DNA of 64,000 nt from Herbidospora daliensis (GCF_001570585.1 NZ_BBXF01000008.1:62001-126000); one strand, 5' to 3'. Positions 18,200 through 27,773 are shown, numbered from the stretch's first letter. Notes: generated by a model not told the origin, from the letters alone. Numbers and translations: made by a program.

Positions 18200-18757
18200 A
18201 TGAACAAGGCACTGAGGTACGCCCTGGCCGTCGTGCTGGCCGGTCTCGGCCTGCTGCTCGGCGCGCAGCAGGCCACGGCCGCGGCGGACGGCCCGATCAA
18301 GCTCCAGGTCGTCGGCGACGGCGGCCGTAACGTGAACGTGCTGGTGACCTGGAAGAAGGACGGCTCGCCCGTCACCGACGTGGTCGCCGCGACGCTGTTC
18401 GCGGAGAGCGCCGACGGGAGCCGCACGTTCGGCCCGGTGCCGCTGATGTCGGCGCCGGAGGGCCAGAACCTCTACAACCCGGCCGAGCTGCTGCCCGACG
18501 GGGAGTGGAAGGTCACCGTGAAGGCCACCAAGCCGAGCAAGGCCCAGGCCTCCGTAAAGGTGACCTCGGGCGAGGTCGCCAACGTGCCCACGACCGAACC
18601 GCTGACGACGGCCAAGATGGCCGAGCGCACGGTGGCGGCCGAGGAGAGCTCTTCGGGACTGCCGCTGCTCCAGATCGGCATCATCGGCGGCGCGGTCGTC
18701 GCCGCGGTCGTGGTGTTCTTCGTGCTGGTCCGAAGCCGGCGCGCCCCGGTTCGGTAG
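18200..18757 (+). CDS. Secreted membrane-anchored protein of unknown function
   Basis: A 185-residue protein with a cleavable signal peptide (MNKALRYALAVVLAGLGLLL, cleavage near TAAA), an extracellular domain of about 110 residues that looks like a beta-sandwich (LQVVGDGGRNVNVLVTWKKD), a short linker rich in Thr, Ala and Glu, and a C-terminal membrane helix followed by RSRRAPVR. This is the topology of a type I membrane protein facing outside. The family was not recognised. The start ATG 18200 has GAAGGGA upstream. It lies just after the ThuA giant but behind a terminator, so it may need its own promoter or read-through. Confidence 0.75.
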   Translation: MNKALRYALAVVLAGLGLLLGAQQATAAADGPIKLQVVGDGGRNVNVLVTWKKDGSPVTDVVAATLFAESADGSRTFGPVPLMSAPEGQNLYNPAELLPDGEWKVTVKATKPSKAQASVKVTSGEVANVPTTEPLTTAKMAERTVAAEESSSGLPLLQIGIIGGAVVAAVVVFFVLVRSRRAPVR

Positions 18758-18768
18758 AACCGGGCGCA
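18741..18768 (+). terminator. Hairpin overlapping the stop codon
   Basis: Arms GCGCCCCGGTTC and GAACCGGGCGC pair with one bulged C around GGTA, spanning the stop codon of the preceding gene. A TTTTC tract follows a few bases later. Probable terminator. Confidence 0.6.
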
Positions 18769-18800
18769 GATCGGCAAGTTTTCGGCGGAACCTCCGGATT

Positions 18801-19768
18801 GTGACGCTTCGTCTTCCAGACATGAGGCGTTACTCCGGAGGTCACGTCGTCGCGATCGGCGTGACCGTCATGACGCTCTGTCTGGGCGGCGCGCTCCTCG
18901 CGCTCGACCACGCGATCGCCCGGGAGCCCGCGTACTTCGGGATCACCGGCACGATCTCCCGCATCGGCCAGGACACCGGCCAGATCGACGTCGCCTACCG
19001 CGACGGACGGGGCGCACCGGCGTCCGTGCGCTTCACCGTCCGTGACCCGGCGCTGTTCAAGGCCGGCGACCGCTTCGGGCTCCTCCTCCTCGCCCCGGCG
19101 GCACGATCTATCCGGAGGAGGTGTACGGCCAGCACGTCACCGGCCATCCCCTTCCTCCGCCGCTCGACACGGCCCCGCGCGAGGTCAGGAGCGTGCTGCT
19201 CCCCGTCGCGATCTTCCTGCTGGCCTGCTGGGCGGTCCGCGCCTACTTCACCGCCTCGGCCACCGACGCCCCGGCGATCCGCGCCCGCGCCAGGAACCGC
19301 ACCCCGATCGGCGACGAGGCCGCCGGGAACGGGAACCGGCTGCTCGGCCGCCATCTGGTCGAACTCGACACCCGGGACACCGGCCGGCACGTGACGCTGC
19401 TCCAGCCCGTGTTGTGGAGCCCCGACCTGCACCGGCTCGTCGACGGCACCGTCGTGCGCATCCGCCTCGGCCGGGGCCCGCTGCGCCGGGCCGTCATCGA
19501 CCTCCCCGAGGGCGGCCGGTTGTGGCCGGCGGGCCGCGCCCGGCAGGTGGACGGCGGAGGGCGGGTCACGGCGGCGCCGCCCGAGTCGACGTGGCCGTCG
19601 TTGCTGCTCACGGTGGTGAGCCTGGGCTCGGGGGCGGCGCTGGCGTTCGTCCTCAAGGGGGCCCTCGGCCCGATGGCGATCCCGGTGGGCATGGCCGTGG
19701 GCGTCGGCCTCGGCGCGCACCTGTGGGCCTGGTCGGGCGGGTTCGCCGGACGCGTTCCCCATCCGTGA
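18801..19768 (+). pseudogene. Two-part integral membrane protein, frameshifted
   Basis: The first frame (GTG 18801) encodes a membrane helix (VVAIGVTVMTLCLGGALLAL) and then ITGTISRIGQDTGQIDVAYR up to LLLLAP near 19097. The sense then continues in the next frame as GGTIYPEEVYGQHV, followed by a membrane helix (VLLPVAIFLLACWAVRAYF), a soluble stretch and two more hydrophobic helices. One missing C in the run GCCCCGG at 19093-19098 would restore a single protein of about 322 residues. The layout resembles DUF3592-like membrane proteins, but that is tentative. It may be a real mutation or a homopolymer sequencing error. It ends one base into the ATG at 19768, an alternative start of the CHAT gene. 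Confidence 0.65.
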
Positions 19769-19791
19769 TGCGCGCGGGTGAGAATCGAGCG

Positions 19792-22700
19792 ATGTCGGCA
19801 GATCGGTTGAGCGAGATCGTCCGGTTGGTCACGGCGGGCGCGGCGGCGCGGGACGAAGGCCGCCTCGACGACGCCATTGGAGCGTTCCTGGACGCCTACG
19901 CCGCCGGCCCTCCCGACGCCCCCTGGCGGGAGTCGCTGGCGGAGGTCTACGCCGGGGTGCTCGACCAGGAGGAGGCCGCCGCGCAGTCGGCGCTGAGCGT
20001 GGTGTTCGCGATGCTCCACGAGGCCACGCTCGATCCCGCCCTGTTCGACCAGGCCCTCGCGCGGGCGCGGGCCGCCGTCGCCGCCGACGGCGCCGAGTTC
20101 AGGGTCCGGTGCCTGGCGAACCTGTCGCAACTCGCCCACCGCCGCTACGAGGTGTCGGGCGATCCGGCGGCGCTGGCCGAGGCGCTCGACGCGGCCCGGC
20201 GGGCGCTCGACGCCCTGCCGGGGCACGTGCGGCTGCGGCACGACTACGCCGTCATGCTGCGCAGCGCCTATCTCCGTGACGGCCTGGTCGAGACCCTTGA
20301 GGAGAACTGCGCGCTGCTGGCGGGCGTGGTGGCGGACGTACCGGACGAGCCTCTCTATCTGGTCAGCTGGGCGACCTCGCTGATGGAACGGCACCACGTC
20401 ACCGGCGAGCTCGCCGACCTCGAGACGGCGGCGGGGGCGGCCGAGAAGGCGGTGGCCGGGGTCGATCCGGCCGACCCCCGGCTGGCCGCCTACCTGAACG
20501 TCGCGGGGGCGGCGCTGTTCGAGCTGGGGAAGGCGGCCTCCGACGAGGCGAAACTGCGCCGGGCGCTGGAGTACGGCCGGGCCTGCGTGGCCGCGACCCC
20601 GCCGGGCGCGCCCGAGCGGGCCGCCCACCTGAGCAATCTGGCCGCGCATCTCGGGCTGCTGCCCGACGCCGAGCTGCTCAGGGAGGCGGTGGTGACCCTG
20701 CAAGAGGCGTTCGGGCTGCTGCCCGACGGGCATCCGGCCCGCGCCGACGTGCTGGGCCGGATGACCGAGTGCCTGTTCGCCCTGTACGACCAGACCGGCG
20801 AGGCCCGCCTGCTCGACGAGGCCGAGGCGACCGGGCGCGAGACGGTCGCCCTGCTGCCCCCGGGCAGTCCGGTGCTCGGCGCGGTGCTCAACACGCTCAG
20901 CGTCGTCCTGCGGACGAAGAACAGGTTCGCCGAGGCCGTCGAGATGGGCCGGCGCGCGGTGGCGCAGCCGGGCGACGCGCCCGGTCTGGCCGTCCACCTC
21001 GACTCGCTGCGGCACTGCCTGTCCCGCCACGACGACGCGCTCGGCGGCGACGCCGGCGTGCGCCGGGAGATCGTCGAGGTCGCGCGGCGGACGGTGGAAC
21101 TCTCGCCGGGGCACGCGCGGCGGCTCTCCTCGCTCTCGTGGGCGCTCTTACAGGCCGGCGACCTCGACGAGGCGGTGGAGACCGGGCGGCGGGCCGCCGC
21201 GTCGTCGGCCGACGCCGAGATCGCGTTCCGGGCCGGGTGCGCGCTGCTCGGCCGCGCGACCGAGGCCGACGCCCGGGAGGCCGTGGAGATCCTCACCCGG
21301 GGAGCCCGGGACGAGGGGTCGGCCCCGCAACACCGGATCGAGGCGTACCGGGCGCTCGCCTACGCCCACGCCGGGCTGGGCGACCACCCCGCCGCGCTCG
21401 ACGCGATGGACCGGGCGGTCGCGCTGTTCCCCGCCGTCGCGCCGTGGCGGCTGGCGCGCGAGGGCCGGACCCGGGCGCTCGGCAGGCACGGCGAGCTGGC
21501 GTCGGAGGCCGCGGCGGCGGCGCTCGACGCCGGAGACCCGGGGCGGGCGCTGACCTACCTCGAACAGGCGCGGGTGCTGCTGCTCGGCGAGGCCCTGCGG
21601 ATGCGGTCCGACCTGCACGACCTCGACCCCGGCGACGCGGCCGAGTTCCTCCGGATCCGCGACCTGCTCACCGCCGAGACCGAGGAGAAGCCGGGGCACC
21701 TGCCCCTGCTCGACTCGTCGGGGGAGCGGCTGCGGCTCTCGCGGGCGTTCGACGACCTGCTCGCCCGGATCCGGCGCGACCACCCTGGCTTTCTCGTCCC
21801 GCCGCGCCTCGACGGGCTGCTGGCACAGGCGGCTGAAGGGCCGATCGTGCTGGTCAGCGCCTCGGCCTGGCGCGGCGACGCGCTGATCGCGACCCCCGAG
21901 GGGGTGCGGCACGTGCCGCTGCCCGGCCTGCGCCACGACGACGCGGTCAGGTGGGCGCGGGGGCTCGACGCCGACTCCGCACCCGCCAACACGTTCCTGT
22001 TCCCGCTGCTGTCGTGGTTGTGGGACACCGTCGCCGGGCCCGTGCTGGCCGCGCTCGACCCGGCGCCCGGCTCGCGGTTGTGGTGGTGCCCGGCCGGGGC
22101 GCTGGCCTCACTGCCGCTGCACGCCGCCGGCCGTCACCTCGAAGGCGGGCCCCGCGTCGGCGACCGGGTGGTCTCGTCGTACACGGCGACGGTGCGGGCG
22201 CTCGGCCACGCGCGCACCCGCCGACCAGGTGTGGGCGGGGCGCTCATCGTCGCGGTGCCCGAGGCCGACGGCCACGTGCCGCTGCCCGGGACCGTGCGGG
22301 AGCTGGAGAAGGTGGCCGGCCATCTGGGCAGAGCCGGGATTCCGGTCGGTACGCCCACCCGCGCCGCCGCCATCCTCGAAGCGCTGCCGGCCAGTTCGGT
22401 CGTCCACGTCGCCGCGCACGCCTCGGCCGACGCGCAACCGTGGAACGGCGGAGTCCAGCTGGCCGGGGAACGGCTGACCGTCGGGGAGATCGCCCGGCTC
22501 GACCTGTCGGGCGCCGGGCTCGCCTACCTGTCGGCCTGCGAGACCGGCGTCACCCGCCTGGGCCTGGCCGACGAGGCCGTGCACCTCGCCGGGGCGTTCC
22601 AGGTCGCCGGGTTCCCCCAGGTGGTCGGCAGCCTGTGGCAGGTGAAGGACCGGATCGCCGCCAGGGTCGCCGACCGGGTCTACGACACCGCCCTGCCCGA

Positions 22701-22806
22701 CCTCGGCCGCGTCCCGCACGCCCTGCACGCCGCCGTCGAGCGGATCCGGGAGGACTACCCGTCGTCTCCGGCGTTGTGGGCGGCGTTCACGCATCACGGC
22801 AGGTGA
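19792..22806 (+). CDS. CHAT-domain caspase-like protease with TPR-like repeats (CATRA system)
   Basis: About 1004 residues. The first 600 or so are helical TPR-like repeats (for example RRALEYGRACVAATPPG, RRTVELSPGHARRLS). The last 350 form a CHAT domain, a caspase relative: predicted catalytic His876 in HVAAHASAD and Cys916 in AYLSACETGVT, with GFPQVVGSLWQVKD near the end as in other CHAT proteins. CHAT proteins cleave partner proteins, often to kill or disarm the cell on infection. It converges on the CATRA-TIR gene and the two coding regions overlap by 13 bases. ATG 19792 has GGTGAG upstream; ATG 19768 is an alternative that overlaps the previous stop. Confidence 0.88.
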   Translation: MSADRLSEIVRLVTAGAAARDEGRLDDAIGAFLDAYAAGPPDAPWRESLAEVYAGVLDQEEAAAQSALSVVFAMLHEATLDPALFDQALARARAAVAADGAEFRVRCLANLSQLAHRRYEVSGDPAALAEALDAARRALDALPGHVRLRHDYAVMLRSAYLRDGLVETLEENCALLAGVVADVPDEPLYLVSWATSLMERHHVTGELADLETAAGAAEKAVAGVDPADPRLAAYLNVAGAALFELGKAASDEAKLRRALEYGRACVAATPPGAPERAAHLSNLAAHLGLLPDAELLREAVVTLQEAFGLLPDGHPARADVLGRMTECLFALYDQTGEARLLDEAEATGRETVALLPPGSPVLGAVLNTLSVVLRTKNRFAEAVEMGRRAVAQPGDAPGLAVHLDSLRHCLSRHDDALGGDAGVRREIVEVARRTVELSPGHARRLSSLSWALLQAGDLDEAVETGRRAAASSADAEIAFRAGCALLGRATEADAREAVEILTRGARDEGSAPQHRIEAYRALAYAHAGLGDHPAALDAMDRAVALFPAVAPWRLAREGRTRALGRHGELASEAAAAALDAGDPGRALTYLEQARVLLLGEALRMRSDLHDLDPGDAAEFLRIRDLLTAETEEKPGHLPLLDSSGERLRLSRAFDDLLARIRRDHPGFLVPPRLDGLLAQAAEGPIVLVSASAWRGDALIATPEGVRHVPLPGLRHDDAVRWARGLDADSAPANTFLFPLLSWLWDTVAGPVLAALDPAPGSRLWWCPAGALASLPLHAAGRHLEGGPRVGDRVVSSYTATVRALGHARTRRPGVGGALIVAVPEADGHVPLPGTVRELEKVAGHLGRAGIPVGTPTRAAAILEALPASSVVHVAAHASADAQPWNGGVQLAGERLTVGEIARLDLSGAGLAYLSACETGVTRLGLADEAVHLAGAFQVAGFPQVVGSLWQVKDRIAARVADRVYDTALPDLGRVPHALHAAVERIREDYPSSPALWAAFTHHGR

Positions 22807-24173
22807 GGGCCGACTCCTCTCCGGTAGGACTCCTGGCCGCCGAAGTCGCCCGCCGTCAGCCAGTCGCCGCCCGACAGGTCGACCGGGCAGCCCGCCAGCT
22901 TGAGCCGGTGCGCCAGCCGGGTGCGGAACAGCACGTCGTCGGCGACGGTCACGAAGTTGCGGCCGTCGATGTCGCTGATCGGCCGCATCGCGCCGAACGT
23001 CAGCACGACCAGGTTCTTCGGCCGCAGCGCGAACGCCATGCCGAGCTCGATGAGCACGTTCGGCCGCGCCTGCGACACCTGGCGTTCGGGCCCGAAGTCG
23101 GGGTGCAGGTGGACCAGGTCGTCGGGCGTCATCAGCACCACGATCGCCTGCACGTGCGGCATCGTCTCCAGCAGCACGTCGCCGATGTACGGCCACGGAT
23201 GCCCGCCCGTCCGCGCGACCAGCGTCTCCCACTCCAGTGGACGCAGGTCGAGCGCCCGCAGCAGCGTGAAGACGGCGTCGCGGGCCTGTAGATCGCGCCC
23301 GTGCACGACGAACACGTCCCGGCCGCCGCCCACCTCGGGCACGACGACGGCCGGGTCGATCGAGTCGTGCAGGTACCGCAGGTCGTCGTCGAGCCGTTCG
23401 GTCAGCGACCGCGCCAGGCCGGCGTCGTCGGCGAACGGGCCGCCCTGGAGCAGCAGCGCGGTCAGGTCGAACGACCGGAGCATGTTGTCGGCGGCGATGT
23501 CCACGGTGTGCCGCATCCGGCGGATGTCGCCGATGCGCCGCCCGGCGTCGAAGGTGCCGGGGATCGGCCGGCCGCCGCCGTCGCGCAACCAGACGCCCAG
23601 TTCGTAGCGCATCTTGGCGGCGTGCAGGAGGTAGCGGGCCAGCGGCGGGATCTCGGGGGTGCCCCGGCTCCAGACGAAGGCGCTGGCGACCGGGTCGTCC
23701 TCGAAGGCGATGAGGAACCGGCGGGTCCGGCGGTAGTCGACGTCGCCGCCGCGTTCCCAGATGGCCAGCCCGTCGGGGGTCGTCACCGGCCCGAGCCAGT
23801 GGGGCTCCGACTGGAGGCCGCCGCCGTGGGCGAGGAAGAGCCGGGCCTCGCCGAGGAAGTCGCGGTGCGCGACCACGGCCGACCAGGTGGCGTCCCAGGT
23901 CTGCCAGTCGCCGCCGGTCAGCCCCAGCGACAACACCAGCACGTCGTGGTGGACCCGTACGATCGCCTGGCAGTCGCCGCGCCCCGCGCCCGCGAGCGCC
24001 GCCTCGGCCCCGGCCGGATAGCCCCTCGACACGGGCACCTCGATGGGCAGGTCGAGGACCTTCTCGGTCAGGCCGAACGCCTTGCGGCACTCGGCCCAGA
24101 GTTGGCGGAAGGCGGGGGCCGCTTCGAGCACGGCGTACAGATGGACCACGAACTGCTGCTCCACGGCGCTCAC
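22794..24173 (-). CDS. CATRA-domain protein with C-terminal TIR-like domain
   Basis: 459 residues. The N-terminal 270 match the pattern of the CATRA domain (caspase and TPR repeat-associated) known from predicted actinobacterial conflict systems: VHLYAVLEAAPAFRQLW near the start and MRHTVDIAADNM near 220. Residues 286-430 form a TIR-like nucleotide-binding domain (DVFVVHGRD, VVLMTPDDL, NVLIELGMAFA), the type found in predicted NAD-consuming effectors. It starts at GTG 24173, overlapping the stop of the small upstream gene by 4 bases (GTGA), and converges on the CHAT gene with a 13-base overlap. Likely role: sensor or effector partner of the CHAT protease in a suicide response (inference). Confidence 0.85.
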   Translation of the reverse strand: MSAVEQQFVVHLYAVLEAAPAFRQLWAECRKAFGLTEKVLDLPIEVPVSRGYPAGAEAALAGAGRGDCQAIVRVHHDVLVLSLGLTGGDWQTWDATWSAVVAHRDFLGEARLFLAHGGGLQSEPHWLGPVTTPDGLAIWERGGDVDYRRTRRFLIAFEDDPVASAFVWSRGTPEIPPLARYLLHAAKMRYELGVWLRDGGGRPIPGTFDAGRRIGDIRRMRHTVDIAADNMLRSFDLTALLLQGGPFADDAGLARSLTERLDDDLRYLHDSIDPAVVVPEVGGGRDVFVVHGRDLQARDAVFTLLRALDLRPLEWETLVARTGGHPWPYIGDVLLETMPHVQAIVVLMTPDDLVHLHPDFGPERQVSQARPNVLIELGMAFALRPKNLVVLTFGAMRPISDIDGRNFVTVADDVLFRTRLAHRLKLAGCPVDLSGGDWLTAGDFGGQESYRRGVGPHLP

Positions 24174-24445
24174 TTCTTCGGGCCGGAGAGCGCGTGGACC
24201 AGCTGGTTCAGCCGATCGCGCACGGGCGGGGGCGGCGGCACGACCGGGGTGGCGCCGATCTTGGTGATCCGGCCCGGCCCTTCGTTCTCCAGCTCTTCGA
24301 GCACCGGCCGCAGCACCGCCGGTTCGCCGAGCGCCGCGGCGGCCAGTTCGAGCAGGCCGCCGATCTTCTCCCACTGCTCGGTGGGCACCCGCCACTGGAC
24401 GATGTCGGCGGCGAGGTCGAGTAAGTCGTCGTGTGCGTCGGTCAC
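24170..24445 (-). CDS. CATRA-associated small protein
   Basis: A 91-residue protein that is largely helical, with a proline run (TPVVPPPPPV) and the closing VRDRLNQLVHAL, the recognisable end of the small protein that accompanies CATRA proteins. It is translationally coupled to the CATRA-TIR gene by GTGA. It may regulate or deliver the larger protein; no biochemical role is known. The GTG start at 24445 has GAAAG upstream. Confidence 0.82.
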   Translation of the reverse strand: MTDAHDDLLDLAADIVQWRVPTEQWEKIGGLLELAAAALGEPAVLRPVLEELENEGPGRITKIGATPVVPPPPPVRDRLNQLVHALSGPKK

Positions 24446-24466
24446 AGTCTTTCGATCGGCGTGAGG

Positions 24467-25495
24467 CTACCCGGCGTTTCGCAGGGCCGCCTCGACCGCC
24501 TCCCGCACGCGGGCGTCCTCGCGCTCCCTGCGCCGCGTCTTACGGCCGCGCATCAGCACGAACCAGCCGGTCACGACGGCGATCAGCGCCACGAGGAGGG
24601 CGAGCTGGGTCCAGGGCAGCGCCCACGCGCCGGCGGTGGCCCGCACGGGGTCGAGCGAGGTCGTCGCGCCCGACGCGTCGGTCAGCAGCGGCATGACGAC
24701 GGTCGTCGCGGCCAGCCGGAACGCCGGGGCCACGCTCTTCACCGGCACCGACATGCGCCAGCTCTCGCCCGGCAGCAGTTCCGGCGAGCCCGCGATGTCG
24801 CCCGCGTCGGACGGCAACCAGCCGAACGGCCCGGTCACCGACATGGTCTGCTTGGCCGACAGGACCGCGTTGCCGGTGTTGTGGAGCGTGTAGCTGATGG
24901 TGGCGTCGCCCGAGCCGAACGGGTTGACGGTGCCGGAGTAGTCCATCCGCACGTCCTCGACGGCCAGGGTGGGCTTGAGCGCGCCGCTGACGCGCAGCTT
25001 GATGCGGATGCCGAGCCGCCGGTCGACGTTGATGCCCTCGGCGGTGGCCGCCTGGGTCAGCGAGGTCAGGATGCCGCCGACGTAGTCGCCGGGCGGGGCG
25101 TTGCTGGGCACGTTCACCGAGAACGGGACCCGGGCCGACGCGCCGGGCCCGATCGTCACGGAGTCGCGGCCGGCGTGCACCCACGCGCCGATGCCGATCG
25201 ACTTCTTGTCCTTGGCCAGCAGGTCGAGCTGTCCGGTGTCGGTGGTGTAGCCGTCGGCGGCGTACACGGTCAGGGTCAGCGGGGTCGTGCCCCGGTTGGC
25301 GACGAGGAGGGCGTCGTCCAGGCGGGCGCCCGGATTGATCGAGTAGGTGTAGCTGGAACGGTCGGCGCCGAAGGCGCCGGCGTCGGTCCGGACCGTCCAG
25401 GCGACGTCGCCGTCGTCGGCGAGCGCTTGGGCGGCCGGCAGCACGATGATCGCGCAGGCGGAGAACAGGGCCAGGGCGGTACGGAACAGGCGCAT
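24467..25495 (-). CDS. DUF916 family surface protein (WxL-interacting type)
   Basis: 342 residues: signal peptide (cleavage near ALA-DDGD), two beta-sandwich domains of the DUF916 type (SINPGARLDDALLVANRG, NAPPGDYVGGILTSL), a single C-terminal membrane helix (near 290-312) and a highly charged cytoplasmic tail rich in Arg and Glu. In Firmicutes DUF916 proteins bind WxL-domain proteins at the cell surface. It lies 62 bases downstream of, and on the same strand as, a phosphatase whose C-terminus looks WxL-like, so it is probably that protein's membrane anchor (inference). ATG 25495 is the start. Confidence 0.85.
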   Translation of the reverse strand: MRLFRTALALFSACAIIVLPAAQALADDGDVAWTVRTDAGAFGADRSSYTYSINPGARLDDALLVANRGTTPLTLTVYAADGYTTDTGQLDLLAKDKKSIGIGAWVHAGRDSVTIGPGASARVPFSVNVPSNAPPGDYVGGILTSLTQAATAEGINVDRRLGIRIKLRVSGALKPTLAVEDVRMDYSGTVNPFGSGDATISYTLHNTGNAVLSAKQTMSVTGPFGWLPSDAGDIAGSPELLPGESWRMSVPVKSVAPAFRLAATTVVMPLLTDASGATTSLDPVRATAGAWALPWTQLALLVALIAVVTGWFVLMRGRKTRRREREDARVREAVEAALRNAG

Positions 25496-25557
25496 CTCGA
25501 ATCCTCGGACGGAAAGACGGGGTGAGCGCCCGGCGGACGCCCACCCCGTGACTGCGA

Positions 25558-27501
25558 CTAGCTGGACAACGCGGTGATGGTCAGGGTGGCGCGGTAGCCA
25601 CCGTTCTCCACGTCGCCGGGGATCTTCAGGGTCAGGTCGGCGCCGAGCTTGGCGACTCCCTTCGGGTGGCCCTGGTCGGCCGAGCCGAGGCCGCGCGACT
25701 TCGCGAGGCCCTGGCCGTTGTCGTCGAACCCGGACACGACCGGGTTGCCGGCGCGGGCGCCCGCGCCCGCCTCGACGACCTTCGGGGTCCAGCCCAGGTA
25801 GGAGCCGGCGAAGGTCTTGGCGCCGTCGCTGAAGTCGCCGACGCTGGCCGAGATCGACCAGGGCGCCTGCGAGCGGCGGTTGTCGGAGACGACGATCGGG
25901 TTGATCGAACCGGCGGCCTCGAAGTGGTCGCCGTTCTTCTCCTCGGCGGTGCCGAGGTCGACCAGGCCGTTGTAGCCGTCGATGGTCCAGCCGAACTCAC
26001 CCGGGGCGGCGTTCGGCACGTCGACCGAGAGGGCCTGGCCCTCGCCGTTGTAGGGGTGGACGGTGACCTTGTCGACGGTGGAGCCGACCGGCTTGGCGGC
26101 CGGGTCGTTGTCGCAGGACACGCCCTTCTCGACGGCCGCGTTCGGGGCCGCGCAGGTGCCGCTGCGGAGGTTCTCCACGACGAGCTTGTCCTTGCGGACG
26201 CCGACCTTGACGTAGGTCCGGACGTGCTCCTGGTTCTGCACGGAGTTGTACCAGTACGTCGAGGGGTTCAGCGGGTCGGGGCCGTTGCCGGCGCCGGAGC
26301 TGGGCTGGTCGGTCTTGGGCGCGGAGATGTCGTAGTACTTCGACCCGGAAGCGGAGTTCGAGGTGATGTACAGGACGCCGCCGGGACCGGCCGTGACGTC
26401 GGCCGCACCCGGCTGCTCGTCGGGGTTGGCCTTCTCGCTGTTCTTGATCAGGTACGACCGCGAGTAGCTGTGGTCGTGACCCTGCAGCACCAGGTCGACG
26501 CCGAGGCTGGAGAACGCGGTCGGGAAGTCGACCCGCCGCAGCTTGGCGTCTCCGTCCTGGGCGTGCGCGGCCGGCGAGTAGATCGCGTGGTGGAAGACGA
26601 GAACCTTCCACTTCGCCTCGTTGCCGTGCTGGTTGATGACGTCGGTCACGTACTTCACGTGGGCCGCGTCACCGCCGCCGCCCTGCGAGGTGGCGTAGCT
26701 GTTGCTGTTGATGTCGATGAACAGGACGTCCTTGTAGACGAACCAGTAGTTCCCGCCGGACGTGTTCGACGAGGGGTTGCCGTTGCCGTAGAGCGGGCCC
26801 GAACGGTCGGTGTTGGGCACGGTGAAGTGCTGCTCGTACGCCTTGCTGCCGACGTCGTGGTTGCCGATCGTGGCCACCCACGGGTACTGGCGCAGACCGT
26901 CGGGCGCGAGGAAGGCGTCCCACTGCGTCTCGGTGCCGGCGGTCTCGACCTGGTCGCCGCCCGAGACGAGGAGCTCGGCGTCGGGGTTGGCGGCGGTCGC
27001 GACGTTCACCGTGTCGACCCAGCCGGCCTGGTCCTTCGACGTGTCGCCGGAGGAGCCGATCTGCGGGTCGCCGAAGAACAGGAAGTCGTAGTCGCCCTCG
27101 AAGCTCTGCGTCTTGAACGCGTAGACGGGCGACCAGTTGTCGTCGGTGCCGACCCGGTAGGAGTAGGCGGTCGACTCCTTGAGGTTCGTGATGGTGGCGT
27201 GCCGGTTGAACTTGCCACCCGCGATGTTCGCCCCTCCGACGGCGTCGAAGGTGGCGGCGTCGGCCGGGAACTCGCCGTTGACGACCTGCTCGGTCGGCAC
27301 GACCTGCACCTTCTGCGCAGTGTCGGCCGAGGAGTACCAGGTCACGGTCCGCTGGGCCTGGTCGGCGCCGACGCCCAGCACGATGCCGGTGAGCGTTGCG
27401 GCGTCCGCGGCGGCCGCGGGCACCGTGGCGCTGCTCAGGGCCACAGCCAGGCCCAGGAGCGCCGCGGTGGCGCCAGTGGCCACTCGTGTAACTAATGTCA
27501 T
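25558..27501 (-). CDS. Secreted purple-acid-phosphatase-like metallophosphoesterase with WxL-like C-terminus
   Basis: 647 residues. After a signal peptide ending near PAAAADA comes a fibronectin-like N-terminal domain (VTWYSSADTAQ, YSYRVG) and a calcineurin-type metallophosphoesterase whose motifs are all present: FFGDPQIG, GGDQVE, GNHD, VFHHAIYS and GHDHSYSRS. The last 170 residues resemble a WxL domain (APWSISASVGDF, SYLGWTPKV, final GGYRATLTITALSS). The start ATG 27501 has AAGGAAC upstream; the frame is open to 27534 but without a better site. It forms an operon with the DUF916 gene. It probably hydrolyses phosphate esters at the cell surface. Confidence 0.87.
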   Translation of the reverse strand: MTLVTRVATGATAALLGLAVALSSATVPAAAADAATLTGIVLGVGADQAQRTVTWYSSADTAQKVQVVPTEQVVNGEFPADAATFDAVGGANIAGGKFNRHATITNLKESTAYSYRVGTDDNWSPVYAFKTQSFEGDYDFLFFGDPQIGSSGDTSKDQAGWVDTVNVATAANPDAELLVSGGDQVETAGTETQWDAFLAPDGLRQYPWVATIGNHDVGSKAYEQHFTVPNTDRSGPLYGNGNPSSNTSGGNYWFVYKDVLFIDINSNSYATSQGGGGDAAHVKYVTDVINQHGNEAKWKVLVFHHAIYSPAAHAQDGDAKLRRVDFPTAFSSLGVDLVLQGHDHSYSRSYLIKNSEKANPDEQPGAADVTAGPGGVLYITSNSASGSKYYDISAPKTDQPSSGAGNGPDPLNPSTYWYNSVQNQEHVRTYVKVGVRKDKLVVENLRSGTCAAPNAAVEKGVSCDNDPAAKPVGSTVDKVTVHPYNGEGQALSVDVPNAAPGEFGWTIDGYNGLVDLGTAEEKNGDHFEAAGSINPIVVSDNRRSQAPWSISASVGDFSDGAKTFAGSYLGWTPKVVEAGAGARAGNPVVSGFDDNGQGLAKSRGLGSADQGHPKGVAKLGADLTLKIPGDVENGGYRATLTITALSS

Positions 27502-27773
27502 CGCTTGTTCCTTATGTCGCAAAATGTTGCACAAGCGGCAAGAATGGTGGCCCTGTCCGGTTAACTGATCATGACGGGCGACTTGCGGGGTTATGGACTG
27601 TTCCAGAAGCTCCGCTCGACGGACCAGCTCAGCCGCTCCGTGCCGGGCGTGGGTGAACGGGAGCCGAACGGCTCGCTAAATCACCACAGAAACCCCCTGA
27701 CAACCACAAAACGGAAAAACCGGGATAGCAGGATGTACGCGCACCACCCGCACCATCCCGGAGGACGATCGTC

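Noticed and set aside
12320-18823. A 2167-codon open frame antisense to the ThuA giant gene
   Set aside because: It mirrors the third-position GC of the real gene, is very rich in Arg, Gly and Val without motifs, and its opposite strand has clear domains, signal peptide and terminator.
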